Shown in pieces: positions 1-7,929 of a DNA stretch of 23,304 bases. The position numbers were made by a program, and so were the translations under genes. The notes under the pieces were generated by a model. That model was not told the origin of the DNA. It did not search any database and was given only the letters and a program-made list of their open reading frames with translations. Numbering within the stretch: the stretch's first letter is position 1; each line of letters begins with the position of its first letter. The stretch is from an uncultured beta proteobacterium (GTDB lineage Bacteria > Pseudomonadota > Gammaproteobacteria > Burkholderiales > Burkholderiaceae), in NCBI GenBank assembly GCA_903845455.1, contig CAIMXN010000234.1, forward strand, positions 1 through 23,304, in the 5' to 3' direction.

Positions 1-434
1 GCTAAATTGGCTTTTTGCGCATCCGCATCAGATCGCTTTGGAAAGGCGCCAACCTGCAAGAAATAGATCGCATCAGCTTTAGCTGCAGGCACAGCAAGTT
101 CAGCAGGCTTTTTACCATTTGCCAAATCCGCAATAGGATCTTGCGCCGGCATGGCGGCTGCGGGAGATTTGCCTTGCAGAGGCCTATTGAGATCAACTGG
201 TTCAACAGGCGCTCCTGCCTCCCCTTCCGCTGGCTGGGCTAGTGGCTTAATCGTCAATGGTAAATTTGGGGCCCGAACCCCAGGTTTCTCTTGGGGGGTA
301 TTCTTATAAAGGTAAAAAGCAATCACTAGTGCCACGCCCAAGCCAACCCCTAGGCCCAAAATAAAGCCTAAGATAGTACCGCCATATTCGGCATTTTGCC
401 TAATGAAGCCAGTTGGTTGATTCGGTTTTTTCAT
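1..434 (-). CDS. SPOR-domain inner-membrane protein (FtsN-like), C-terminus cut by window edge
   Basis: The first 144 residues are visible; the 3' part lies beyond base 1. A short basic cytoplasmic head is followed by one glycine-rich membrane segment (about residues 19-42, ending in AFYLYK). Next comes a Pro/Ala-rich periplasmic linker (about 45-120), and then the start of a SPOR domain at about residue 123, with the typical opening YFLQVGAFPKRSDADAQKA. SPOR domains bind denuded glycan strands at the division septum, so the protein is probably a divisome-associated peptidoglycan binder of the FtsN type; that role is inferred from the family. The ATG is preceded by a good GAGGA Shine-Dalgarno sequence about 5 nt away. 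It lies 39 bp downstream of argS on the same strand and is probably co-transcribed with it. Whether the SPOR domain is complete cannot be seen here. Confidence 0.85.
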   Translation of the reverse strand, partial: MKKPNQPTGFIRQNAEYGGTILGFILGLGVGLGVALVIAFYLYKNTPQEKPGVRAPNLPLTIKPLAQPAEGEAGAPVEPVDLNRPLQGKSPAAAMPAQDPIADLANGKKPAELAVPAAKADAIYFLQVGAFPKRSDADAQKANL

Positions 435-473
435 TATTTCCTCATCTTACATTTTCACTTCAAGATCTGCACA

Positions 474-2219
474 TTACATCTTGGCTGGCGCCGATACCCC
501 TAATACTTTTAAACCATTTTCCAGAACTTGGCGAGTAGCCGATAGGAGTGCTAGCCTCGCCAGTTTGAGAGCCTGATCATCTACTAAAACGCGGTCTGCG
601 TTATAAAAGGTGTGAAAATCGCCCGCTAAATCCCGCAAGTAGAATGCCAATGCATGTGGCGCTAAATCAGCAGCCGCATCAGTCAATATCTCTGGATATT
701 CTGCTAGACGCCTTAATAAATGATCTGAAGCCTTGCTCTGCAATAAAGATAGGTCGGCAGATTTCAAATCGGAGGCTTGGCCAGTCCATTGCTGCAAAAT
801 CGAGCAAATACGTGCGTGCGCATACTGTACATAGAACACGGGGTTCTCATCATTTTGCTGCAGCGCTAAATCAATATCAAAAACAAATTCAGTATCAGCC
901 TTACGAGAGATCAAGAAAAAGCGTACTGCATCACGACCGCGCTGTAATGCTAAATCTCTTTGTGCAGGGCTCATCTCTGGAGTAATACCACCAGACCATT
1001 CGACTAAATCTCGCACAGTGACATAAGAACCAGCGCGTTTAGAAATCTTTACTTCCTCACCATTACGCATCACCGTCACCATCTTATGCAGTACATAGTC
1101 TGGGTAAGTCTTCGGAATGTTCCAGCCACGCTTTTGTGCAACCCCTTGCAAACCAGAGCGAACGCGAGAAATCGTGCCATGGTGATCACTACCTTGCACA
1201 TTAATAACCTTTGCAAATCCCCGCTGCCACTTACTTGCATGATATGCCACATCTGGAACAAAGTAGGTATAGCTGCCATCGGATTTGCGCATGACGCGAT
1301 CCTTGTCATCGCCATCATCTGTTGACTTCAACCATAAAGCACCATCAGCCTCATACGTTTTACCAATGCCCTGCAAGTCTTGAACAATTTGTGCAACACT
1401 GCCATCGGTATATAAAGAGGACTCTAGGTAATAACAATCAAACTTGACACCAAATGTTTTCAAATCGATATCTTGCTCATTGCGCAAATAAGCGACTGCG
1501 AACTGACGTATCGCTTCAATCTTTTCAACTGCGGATAAATCAGCGCGATAAGCTGAGGATATTTTGTAGGCCACAGCAATCTCAGCAATATATTCACCGT
1601 TATAAGCTTGCTCTGGCCATGCAGCATCACCTGGCTTTAAACCATTTAAGCGCGCTTCCACAGATAAGGCTAAGTTGGCAATCTGTACACCCGCATCGTT
1701 GTAATAAAACTCACGATGCACTTTGATGCCTTGAGTTGCTAACAAATTGGCTAAAGCATCGCCAAGCGCCGCTTGACGACCATGACCAACATGCAGTGGA
1801 CCAGTTGGGTTGGCTGAAACAAACTCAATCAGGGCACTTGTGCTTGGATTGGAGCCGAGGGCAAGCTCGCCATATTGTTGGCCAGCTGTAAGCACCTCTT
1901 GAACTACGGCAGTTTTGGCTGCGTTGCTTAAGCGAAAATTAATAAACCCAGGGCCGGCAATTTCACAAGAAGCAATTAGCTCATTAAATCCAGGCTGCTT
2001 ATGTAAATTTTCTACAAGCGCTTGAGCTAGCTCCCGAGGATTTAGCTTCCAAGCTTTCGAAATCTGCAACGCGATATTGCACGCCACATCGCCATGATCT
2101 ACCGCCTTAGGACGTTCTAAGCGAGGCTGTAGAGGCTCTCCTAGCCCACGCTCCTGAGCCAAAGCCTGCAAGGCTCCGCTTAGCATCTCAATTAATTGGT
2201 TTTTATTGTTTAGCAGCAT
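474..2219 (-). CDS. argS: Arginyl-tRNA synthetase
   Basis: Cytoplasmic class I aminoacyl-tRNA synthetase that charges tRNA-Arg. At 581 residues it has the usual family length. An N-terminal Arg-tRNA-synthetase additional domain (about 1-110) precedes the Rossmann catalytic core. The HIGH signature appears as HVGH (143-146) within SANPTGPLHVGHGR, and the KMSKS-like loop as KISKR (391-395). A helical DALR anticodon-binding domain occupies about 455-581. The start is the first ATG of the frame. No clear Shine-Dalgarno sequence precedes it, and only 29 bp separate it from the divergent DUF1840 gene, so its promoter must overlap that gene's 5' end. The SPOR-domain gene follows 39 bp downstream. 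Family identification is secure. Confidence 0.97.
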   Translation of the reverse strand: MLLNNKNQLIEMLSGALQALAQERGLGEPLQPRLERPKAVDHGDVACNIALQISKAWKLNPRELAQALVENLHKQPGFNELIASCEIAGPGFINFRLSNAAKTAVVQEVLTAGQQYGELALGSNPSTSALIEFVSANPTGPLHVGHGRQAALGDALANLLATQGIKVHREFYYNDAGVQIANLALSVEARLNGLKPGDAAWPEQAYNGEYIAEIAVAYKISSAYRADLSAVEKIEAIRQFAVAYLRNEQDIDLKTFGVKFDCYYLESSLYTDGSVAQIVQDLQGIGKTYEADGALWLKSTDDGDDKDRVMRKSDGSYTYFVPDVAYHASKWQRGFAKVINVQGSDHHGTISRVRSGLQGVAQKRGWNIPKTYPDYVLHKMVTVMRNGEEVKISKRAGSYVTVRDLVEWSGGITPEMSPAQRDLALQRGRDAVRFFLISRKADTEFVFDIDLALQQNDENPVFYVQYAHARICSILQQWTGQASDLKSADLSLLQSKASDHLLRRLAEYPEILTDAAADLAPHALAFYLRDLAGDFHTFYNADRVLVDDQALKLARLALLSATRQVLENGLKVLGVSAPAKM

Positions 2220-2236
2220 AGAAGAGTGAGTTTATC

Positions 2237-2242
2237 AGGTGG
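2237..2242 (+). promoter_or_regulatory. Shine-Dalgarno sequence of the DUF1840 gene
   Basis: AGGTGG ends 6 nt before the ATG at 2249 and 12 nt before a second in-frame ATG at 2255. The spacing favours 2249, although many DUF1840 proteins begin with the equivalent of the second Met. Confidence 0.6.
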
Positions 2243-2248
2243 TAAGCT

Positions 2249-2566
2249 ATGGAAATGATCTATCAATTTCGCTCCAAAGCAGGCCCAGATGTCATTATGT
2301 TGGCCGATCTGACCAAGCGGATATTCAATGTTTTGGGGCGGCCATTAGAGTCTCGGGGAATCCTCACGGTTGAGCAACTCTCAAGCCTCATTATTTCTCT
2401 TGAAACGGCTATCTTGAAAGACTTGGAAGAGCGTTCCAAAGCCAGCGATGATGAGGGTTCTGGTCAGCCCAAACTCGCCGATAGACTGGGCCAGCGCGCA
2501 TACCCTTTCTTAGAACTCATGAAACAGGCTAAAAATAAGGGTGAACCTGTAATGTGGGGCGTTTAG
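2249..2566 (+). CDS. DUF1840 family small protein
   Basis: A 105-residue soluble, probably cytoplasmic protein. Its N-terminus (MIYQFRSKAGPDVIML, with residue 3 as first Met) and the segment RPLESRGILTVEQL followed by an Ala/Leu-rich helix match the DUF1840 family, common in Burkholderiales and of unknown function. The C-terminal third is acidic and then basic (KASDDEGSGQPKLADRLGQ), ending in a helix that carries PFLELMKQA. There is no signal peptide or membrane segment. It is divergent from argS (29 bp gap) and overlaps the last 4 bp of metH part 2 tail to tail. No biochemical role can be read from the sequence. Confidence 0.85.
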   Translation: MEMIYQFRSKAGPDVIMLADLTKRIFNVLGRPLESRGILTVEQLSSLIISLETAILKDLEERSKASDDEGSGQPKLADRLGQRAYPFLELMKQAKNKGEPVMWGV

Positions 2567-5316
2567 TCTAGTGAGCTAGCTATCTGTCGACGGATATCGT
2601 CCACAGATACCCCACGACGTCGTGCCAAATCTTCCGCCTGATCTGCCGATACCTTACCCACATTAAAGTAGCGCGCATCAGGATGAGCTAAATAGAAGCC
2701 GCTCACGCTTGAGGCGGGATTCATGGCCATAGACTCAGTCAAGGTCATCCCAATATCCTCTGAACCTAACACCCGCAGTAAATCTTCTTTTACTTCGTGC
2801 GCTGGACATGCGGGGTAGCCAGGTGCTGGACGAATGCCACGATATTGCTCATGGATCATTTGATCATTGGTCAAAATCTCATCAGTCGCATAAGCCCAAA
2901 GATCTGTTCTAACACGATGGTGCATCAACTCTGCAAAAGCTTCAGCCAAACGATCGGCTAAAGCCTGCAACATAATCGCACTGTAATCATCATGTTTTGC
3001 TTGGAACTCGGCGACTTTTTTCTCAACACCATGACCAGTCGTCACCGCAAAGCAACCGAGGTAATCAGCTACACCAGAATCTTTTGGCGCTACATAGTCT
3101 GCCAAGCAACGGTTAGGTCTACGCATGCCATCCACCACGGGACGCTCAGCCTGTTGACGCAAGTTATGCCAAACGAATAATGGGTGCTCACGTACTTCAT
3201 CGCTGTACAGCACGATGTCATCACCAACCGCATTGGCTGGATAAAAAGCAACCACTGCATCAGCCTGCAACCACTGGCCTTTGATCAACCTATCAAGCAA
3301 TATCTTCGCATCTTCAAATACCTTACGCGCCTCAACACCCACTACCTCATCGTCCAAAATGGCTGGGAACTTGCCGGCCAAATCCCAAGTCTGGAAGAAA
3401 GGTGTCCAATCAATATATTTAGCAATGTCACTTAATGCAAAGTTCTTAAAGATTCGACGTCCAATAAACTTAGGCTTCTCGGGTATATAAGTAGCCCAAT
3501 CAATCAACTCGCGATTCTTGCGTGCAGCTTCTAATGAAATCGTTGGTGCCGCCTTTTTATTGGCATGCTGCTCACGAACACGAACATAGTCATCACGTAA
3601 GTCTTGAATGAATTTCTGAGCACTCTCATCAGATAACAAACTCGATGCAACTGAAACAGAGCGTGATGCATCCGGCACATAAACAACTGGGCCATCATAG
3701 TGAGGTGCAATCTTCACGGCTGTATGAACGCGTGAAGTAGTAGCACCACCAATCATCAATGGAATTTGGCGTTCACGGAAATAATCATCACGCTGCATCT
3801 CTTGCGCCACATAGGTCATCTCCTCTAAAGAAGGAGTGATCAAACCTGAGAGACCAACAATGTCAGCTTTCTCTTCTTTGGCTTTTTGCAAGATCTGTGC
3901 GCAAGGAACCATCACGCCCATATTGACGACTTCAAAGTTATTACACTGTAAGACCACCGTCACAATATTTTTACCAATATCGTGAACGTCTCCCTTTACA
4001 GTGGCCATCACAATCTTGCCCTTGGCTTTAGCCTCACCACCTGCGGCTACGTGTAGACGCTTCTCTTCCTCAATATATGGAATGAGCAGTGCCACTGCCT
4101 GCTTCATCACTCGTGCGCTCTTAACCACTTGAGGTAAGAACATTTTGCCAGCACCGAACAAATCACCGACGACATTCATACCGTCCATAAGTGGCCCTTC
4201 AATCACTTCAATTGGTCTGCCTCCTGAGCCCATAATTTGGGCACGCAATTCTTCCGTATCTTCTTCAATAAAAGAAGTGATGCCATGCACTAATGCATGG
4301 GTTAAGCGCTCGCGTACAGTAGCATCACGCCATACCAAGTTTTCAACTTGCTTAGCGCCACCGCCTTTAAATTGATCAGCAATGTCGAGTAAACGTTCAG
4401 TAGGAGTTTTGCCATCTTTTTCTTTGAAACGATTAAGTACCACATCCTCAACACGCTCACGTAACTCTGGGTCTAAGTCGGCGTAGACACCTAACTGTCC
4501 AGCATTCACAATGCCCATGTCCATGCCAGCCTGAACAGCGTGATACAAGAAGACGGTGTGGATAGCTTCACGTACGCGGTCATTACCCCGGAAAGAGAAA
4601 CTCACATTAGATACGCCACCACTGACTTTTGCACCGGGGAGATTGTCTTTAATCCAACGAGTGGCATTAATAAAATCTACTGCATAGTTATCGTGCTCTT
4701 CGATGCCAGTAGCAATCGCAAAGATATTCGGATCAAAAATAATATCTTCAGCAGGAAAGCCGATTTCATTTACCAAAATTTCGTAACAACGCTTGCAAAT
4801 CTCAGTCTTACGCTTAAAGGTATCCGCCTGACCAAGCTCATCAAAGGCCATGACAACACTCGCAGCACCATAGCGACGAATTAGACGTGCCTGCTTTCTA
4901 AATAAATTCTCCCCCTCTTTCAGTGAGATGGAGTTCACGATCGGTTTACCTTGAATGCATTTCAAACCCGCTTCTATGACGCTCCACTTGGAGGAGTCAA
5001 TCATGATGGGAACACGAGCAATGTCAGGCTCAGAGGCAATTAAATTTAAGAAGCGCGTCATTGCCGCTTCAGAATCCAACATGGCCTCATCCATATTGAT
5101 ATCAATAATCTGTGCACCATTCTCAACTTGCTGTCTTGCGACCACCAGCGCTTCATCAAACTGATTATTGAGAATCATGCGCGAAAATGCTTTTGAACCT
5201 GTGACATTGGTACGCTCACCAATATTCACGAAGCCAAGGTTGGCTGTGACGTTGAATGGCTCTAAGCCTGACAATTTCATGGGTGGGATAGTTTTTTGAT
5301 TCTTCAAATTACTCAT
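2563..5316 (-). CDS. metH: Methionine synthase, cobalamin-dependent: pterin, B12 and AdoMet-activation part
   Basis: A 917-residue cytoplasmic protein holding the last three modules of MetH. The methyltetrahydrofolate-binding domain (about 15-300) contains NIGERTNVTGS. The cobalamin-binding cap and Rossmann domains (about 330-570) carry the B12 signature GDVHDIG at 442-448, with H445 as the expected axial ligand. The AdoMet-dependent reactivation domain (about 600-917) carries RPAPGYPACP at 829-838. The homocysteine-binding module is missing here and is encoded by the gene just upstream. The two genes overlap as ATGA and a strong AGAGG lies 7 nt before this ATG, so translation is probably coupled. 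The product transfers the methyl group of 5-methyl-THF to homocysteine through cobalamin. Together the halves total about 1271 residues, close to single-chain MetH. It overlaps the DUF1840 gene by 4 bp at the 3' end. Confidence 0.95.
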   Translation of the reverse strand: MSNLKNQKTIPPMKLSGLEPFNVTANLGFVNIGERTNVTGSKAFSRMILNNQFDEALVVARQQVENGAQIIDINMDEAMLDSEAAMTRFLNLIASEPDIARVPIMIDSSKWSVIEAGLKCIQGKPIVNSISLKEGENLFRKQARLIRRYGAASVVMAFDELGQADTFKRKTEICKRCYEILVNEIGFPAEDIIFDPNIFAIATGIEEHDNYAVDFINATRWIKDNLPGAKVSGGVSNVSFSFRGNDRVREAIHTVFLYHAVQAGMDMGIVNAGQLGVYADLDPELRERVEDVVLNRFKEKDGKTPTERLLDIADQFKGGGAKQVENLVWRDATVRERLTHALVHGITSFIEEDTEELRAQIMGSGGRPIEVIEGPLMDGMNVVGDLFGAGKMFLPQVVKSARVMKQAVALLIPYIEEEKRLHVAAGGEAKAKGKIVMATVKGDVHDIGKNIVTVVLQCNNFEVVNMGVMVPCAQILQKAKEEKADIVGLSGLITPSLEEMTYVAQEMQRDDYFRERQIPLMIGGATTSRVHTAVKIAPHYDGPVVYVPDASRSVSVASSLLSDESAQKFIQDLRDDYVRVREQHANKKAAPTISLEAARKNRELIDWATYIPEKPKFIGRRIFKNFALSDIAKYIDWTPFFQTWDLAGKFPAILDDEVVGVEARKVFEDAKILLDRLIKGQWLQADAVVAFYPANAVGDDIVLYSDEVREHPLFVWHNLRQQAERPVVDGMRRPNRCLADYVAPKDSGVADYLGCFAVTTGHGVEKKVAEFQAKHDDYSAIMLQALADRLAEAFAELMHHRVRTDLWAYATDEILTNDQMIHEQYRGIRPAPGYPACPAHEVKEDLLRVLGSEDIGMTLTESMAMNPASSVSGFYLAHPDARYFNVGKVSADQAEDLARRRGVSVDDIRRQIASSLD

Positions 5317-6377
5317 ACCCCCACCTCTGTACCTTCACGGTAGAAAGGTCGTGGCTTCCGCTTAGCTACTGCATTGGCAATCGCACGAATATGGTCTGGG
5401 GTAGTGCCACAACAACCACCCACTAAATTGACTAAACCATCTTTTGCAAAACCATCGACTAAGCTGGAAGTAATTTCAGGAGTCTCGTCAAAACCAGTAT
5501 CGCTCATCGGGTTTGGTAAGCCGGCATTCGGATAACAAGATACAGCGGCGTCACAAATGCGGGCGAGCTCAGCAATATATGGGCGCATCAAAGCAGCGCC
5601 TAACGCACAATTCAAACCAAAAGTCAGTGGCTTAATATGACGTAAGCTATTCCAAAATGCCTCGACAGTTTGCCCAGACAGAATGCGGCCCGAAGCATCA
5701 GTTACTGTTCCCGAAATCATTACCGGCAAACGCTCACCCGTCTCTTCAAAAAATTCATCTAAAGCAAACAAGGCAGCTTTGGCATTGAGCGTGTCGAAAA
5801 TGGTCTCAACCAAAAACAAATCGACGCCACCCTCAAAGAGTCCTTCAATCTGCTCACGATAAGAAGCACACAAGGTATCAAAGGTCACATTACGAGCACC
5901 TGGATCATTCACATCTGGCGAAATGCTTGCTGTCTTGGGTGTTGGCCCAATGGCTCCTGCTGCGAAACGAGGCTTGTCAGGGGTGCTGTACTTATCACAG
6001 GCTGTACGGGCTAACTGGGCAGAAATGACATTCATCTCGCGTGCCAAACCTGCCATTTTGTAATCCTCTTGAGCAACGGAGGTAGCCCCAAAAGTATTGG
6101 TTTCAATAATATCCGCGCCAGCATCTAAATATTGCTCATGAATCTTGCTAATAATCTCTGGTCGGGTCAGCACCAATAACTCGTTGTTACCTTTGATATC
6201 ACTCGGATGATCGGCGAAGCGGGTATTACTTGGTAGGCCGCGATAATCCGCTTCAGACAACTTATGCTGCTGAATCATGGTGCCCATGGCACCATCCAAA
6301 ATCAGAATGCGCTGCTTCAAAAGCTCGGGAAGAGCCTGACCTCGTGTATAGGGCTGGGATATACCATTAGATTGCAT
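5313..6377 (-). CDS. metH: Methionine synthase, homocysteine S-methyltransferase part
   Basis: A 354-residue protein equal to the N-terminal homocysteine/zinc domain of MetH. It begins with the family segment ILDGAMGTMIQ (about 26-36). It keeps the three zinc-ligand cysteines, C257 in GLNCALGA and C322/C323 in VGGCCGTTPDHI. It binds and activates homocysteine through Zn and must act with the larger protein encoded immediately downstream, because the methyl donor and cobalamin sites are there. The stop codon overlaps the start of the second gene (ATGA). The 75-bp divergent gap to phaM is too short for a cobalamin riboswitch and shows no such structure. A split metH of this kind is known in Burkholderiales, so this is a natural arrangement rather than a broken gene. 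Confidence 0.94.
   Translation of the reverse strand: MQSNGISQPYTRGQALPELLKQRILILDGAMGTMIQQHKLSEADYRGLPSNTRFADHPSDIKGNNELLVLTRPEIISKIHEQYLDAGADIIETNTFGATSVAQEDYKMAGLAREMNVISAQLARTACDKYSTPDKPRFAAGAIGPTPKTASISPDVNDPGARNVTFDTLCASYREQIEGLFEGGVDLFLVETIFDTLNAKAALFALDEFFEETGERLPVMISGTVTDASGRILSGQTVEAFWNSLRHIKPLTFGLNCALGAALMRPYIAELARICDAAVSCYPNAGLPNPMSDTGFDETPEITSSLVDGFAKDGLVNLVGGCCGTTPDHIRAIANAVAKRKPRPFYREGTEVGV
5324..5328 (-). promoter_or_regulatory. Shine-Dalgarno sequence of metH part 2
   Basis: AGAGG on the minus strand, 7 nt before the ATG at 5316 and inside the last codons of metH part 1. It shows that the second half has its own ribosome entry in addition to the ATGA overlap. Confidence 0.7.
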
Positions 6378-6452
6378 TACTTAACCGGGAATAATCTCTA
6401 GAATCCCTTATTCTATTGGTAAAGCTACCTTTTTATCTAACCTGAGGTCTAT

Positions 6453-6902
6453 ATGTTCGGAGCAATGCCAGAATTTAACCAAAGTCTTGAAATGTTTAAA
6501 ACAATGTGGGGTCAAAGTGGTGCTGGGCAGATGCCAGGCCAATTTCCTTTTACAACCGATAGTTCCAAGGCTGCCGGTGGCTTTGGCGCCTTCCCAGGTC
6601 TTGATGTGGATGAGCTTGAAAAACGCATTAAAGACCTTAAGAGTGTTGAGAATTGGCTAAATCTCAATCTCAATATTCTTAAATCGACCATCCAGGGGCT
6701 TGAAGTTCAGCATGCCACGATGATGGCGCTTAAATCTTTTGGTGAAGCTGTATCTGCCGCAGGGGCCGCAGCGAGTAGCTCCAGCGAGCCTTCTGGAAGC
6801 AAATCTAGCAGCCCTAAACCACGCAAAACCGCAACACGCCGTCCTCGCAAAGCTGGCGATGCAACTTTCCTCGACGAAGTAGGTAATTCAGATGGGCAAT
6901 AG
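6453..6902 (+). CDS. phaM: PhaM-type polyhydroxyalkanoate granule regulatory protein
   Basis: A 149-residue protein in three parts. The N-terminal segment (1-50) is rich in Met, Phe and Gly. A conserved helical core follows at about 52-100, with ELEKRIKDLKSVENWL and STIQGLEVQHATMMALKSF, the hallmark of the PhaM family. The tail is Ser/Ala-rich and then basic (about 101-135: SPKPRKTATRRPRKAG). In Ralstonia/Cupriavidus, PhaM binds and activates PHA synthase and tethers granules to DNA through a basic C-terminus; the same role is inferred here. The basic tail is shorter than long PAKKA-type tails and is encoded entirely within the region shared with the antisense hydrolase gene. The start has a GAGG about 7 nt upstream. 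A strong terminator follows at 6956-6990. Confidence 0.88.
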   Translation: MFGAMPEFNQSLEMFKTMWGQSGAGQMPGQFPFTTDSSKAAGGFGAFPGLDVDELEKRIKDLKSVENWLNLNLNILKSTIQGLEVQHATMMALKSFGEAVSAAGAAASSSSEPSGSKSSSPKPRKTATRRPRKAGDATFLDEVGNSDGQ

Positions 6903-7899
6903 CCTCCCCCATTGCAAAAGTCATTTGGTGAATATCTAGTTCACGCTTAAACAAGACCGGCACAATCTCTCTAGCATGTGCCGGTTTTTTACATGCTCCA
7001 AGGGTGTCTGCCAAGCGGTCATCATGATGCGCTTTTAATTGACCAATCCGAGGCTTCATCCCGGTAAACGGCTTACCATGCGATGGCAATACCAAAGTGT
7101 CATCTGGTAACGGTAAATATTTATCGAGAGAATCTAAATAGAGGCCCAAAGGATCAGCCTCAGGATCAGCGTCATAGACACTGACATTCGTTGATATACG
7201 TGGCAATAACATATCTCCTGAAATCAACACACCGAGCGCTTCACAAAACAATGAAGCATGCTCAGGCGCATGACCATAACCCATGATGACCTGCCAATGC
7301 CGACCACCAATCAAAATCTTTTCGCCCTCAATAATGCGACGATATTGACGCGGTACTCCAGGAACCATATTGCTGTAGTAATTTGACCGCGCCCGAATTT
7401 TCTCTAAATCTTCTGGTGTACTCAAACCGTGTTTTTGAAAATGATCTGCAGAGCCACCGCCGCCAACCAGAGCACCTACTGCTGCACCACCCTCTTTGTG
7501 GCTTAACCACTGCGCTGTTAAGTAGTCAGTCATGGAAATCCATAAAGGCGCTTTCCAACGTTCACACAACCATTGAGAAAGACCCACATGATCAGGATGC
7601 ATATGAGTAACAAGTATGCGTAATACTGGCAGACCTTGGAGCTGAGTAGCAAAAATCTGCTCCCACGATGCACGCGTTTCATCATTAGCGATCCCACAAT
7701 CGACGATCGTCCAGCCTTCTACATCATCAAAACGATCGCGCAAAAGCCACAAGTTAATATGGTCCAAGGCAAAGGGCAAACGCATTCTAAGCCAATACAC
7801 ACCTGAGGCGATCTCAATAGTGCTGCCATTTTCTGGCAATGCCTCCCCTAAGGGATAATGGACAGAATTCTCTGCGTTGGATTGATTGCTAGTATTCAT
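6814..7899 (-). CDS. Metallo-beta-lactamase-fold hydrolase
   Basis: A 361-residue cytoplasmic protein. The metal-binding signature HMHPDH (99-104, ligands H99, H101, D103 and H104) follows a typical beta-strand ending in IVDCGI (65-70). Later motifs are ISGDMLLPRI and LPSHGKPF. The C-terminal 60 or so residues (MGEAIAHLNYLLRRGKL) look like a small winged-helix cap found in this MBL subfamily, similar to glyoxalase-II-like and LACTB2-like hydrolases. The substrate is unknown; a thioester or glyoxalase-type activity is possible but not shown. The last 29 codons overlap phaM on the other strand, and both reading frames match family expectations. It is divergent from the DUF1289 gene with a 30-bp gap. 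Only a weak AGAAG precedes the ATG. Confidence 0.88.
   Translation of the reverse strand: MNTSNQSNAENSVHYPLGEALPENGSTIEIASGVYWLRMRLPFALDHINLWLLRDRFDDVEGWTIVDCGIANDETRASWEQIFATQLQGLPVLRILVTHMHPDHVGLSQWLCERWKAPLWISMTDYLTAQWLSHKEGGAAVGALVGGGGSADHFQKHGLSTPEDLEKIRARSNYYSNMVPGVPRQYRRIIEGEKILIGGRHWQVIMGYGHAPEHASLFCEALGVLISGDMLLPRISTNVSVYDADPEADPLGLYLDSLDKYLPLPDDTLVLPSHGKPFTGMKPRIGQLKAHHDDRLADTLGACKKPAHAREIVPVLFKRELDIHQMTFAMGEAIAHLNYLLRRGKLHRQLCEDGVLRFCVV
6956..6990 (+). terminator. Rho-independent terminator of phaM, antisense inside the hydrolase gene
   Basis: A perfect 9-bp stem (ACCGGCACA at 6956-6964 pairing with TGTGCCGGT at 6977-6985) with a 12-nt loop is followed by a run of six T's (6985-6990) on the plus strand. 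It starts 54 nt after the phaM stop. The same bases encode KPAHAREIVPVLFK of the hydrolase on the minus strand, where the hairpin is followed only by an interrupted T stretch, so termination should act on plus-strand transcripts only. Confidence 0.8.
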
Positions 7900-7920
7900 A
7901 CTGTTTATTCTTCTATTTTT

Positions 7921-7923
7921 AGG
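7921..7923 (+). promoter_or_regulatory. Shine-Dalgarno core for the DUF1289 TTG start
   Basis: AGG (in TTTTTAGG) lies 6 nt before the TTG at 7930. It decides the start, because no in-frame ATG exists between the divergent hydrolase start and the conserved Cys motif. Confidence 0.5.
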
Positions 7924-7929
7924 TTTACT

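Noticed and set aside
4283..4300. Perfect 7-bp inverted repeat CCATGCA-CTAA-TGCATGG
   Set aside because: It lies deep inside metH part 2, has no T-run and codes for ordinary conserved residues, so it is probably chance.
4540..4884. Open plus-strand frame of 114 codons opposite metH part 2
   Set aside because: It has no ribosome site or recognisable domain and sits opposite a strongly conserved coding region; it is a shadow frame.
5313..5316. The metH split as a sequencing frameshift or pseudogene
   Set aside because: The second part has its own ATG and a well-placed AGAGG, the domains are complete on each side, and split metH is a known arrangement in Burkholderiales.
6378..6452. Cobalamin or SAM riboswitch before metH
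   Set aside because: Only 75 bp are available, they are shared with the divergent phaM leader, and no conserved core or stem set is visible.
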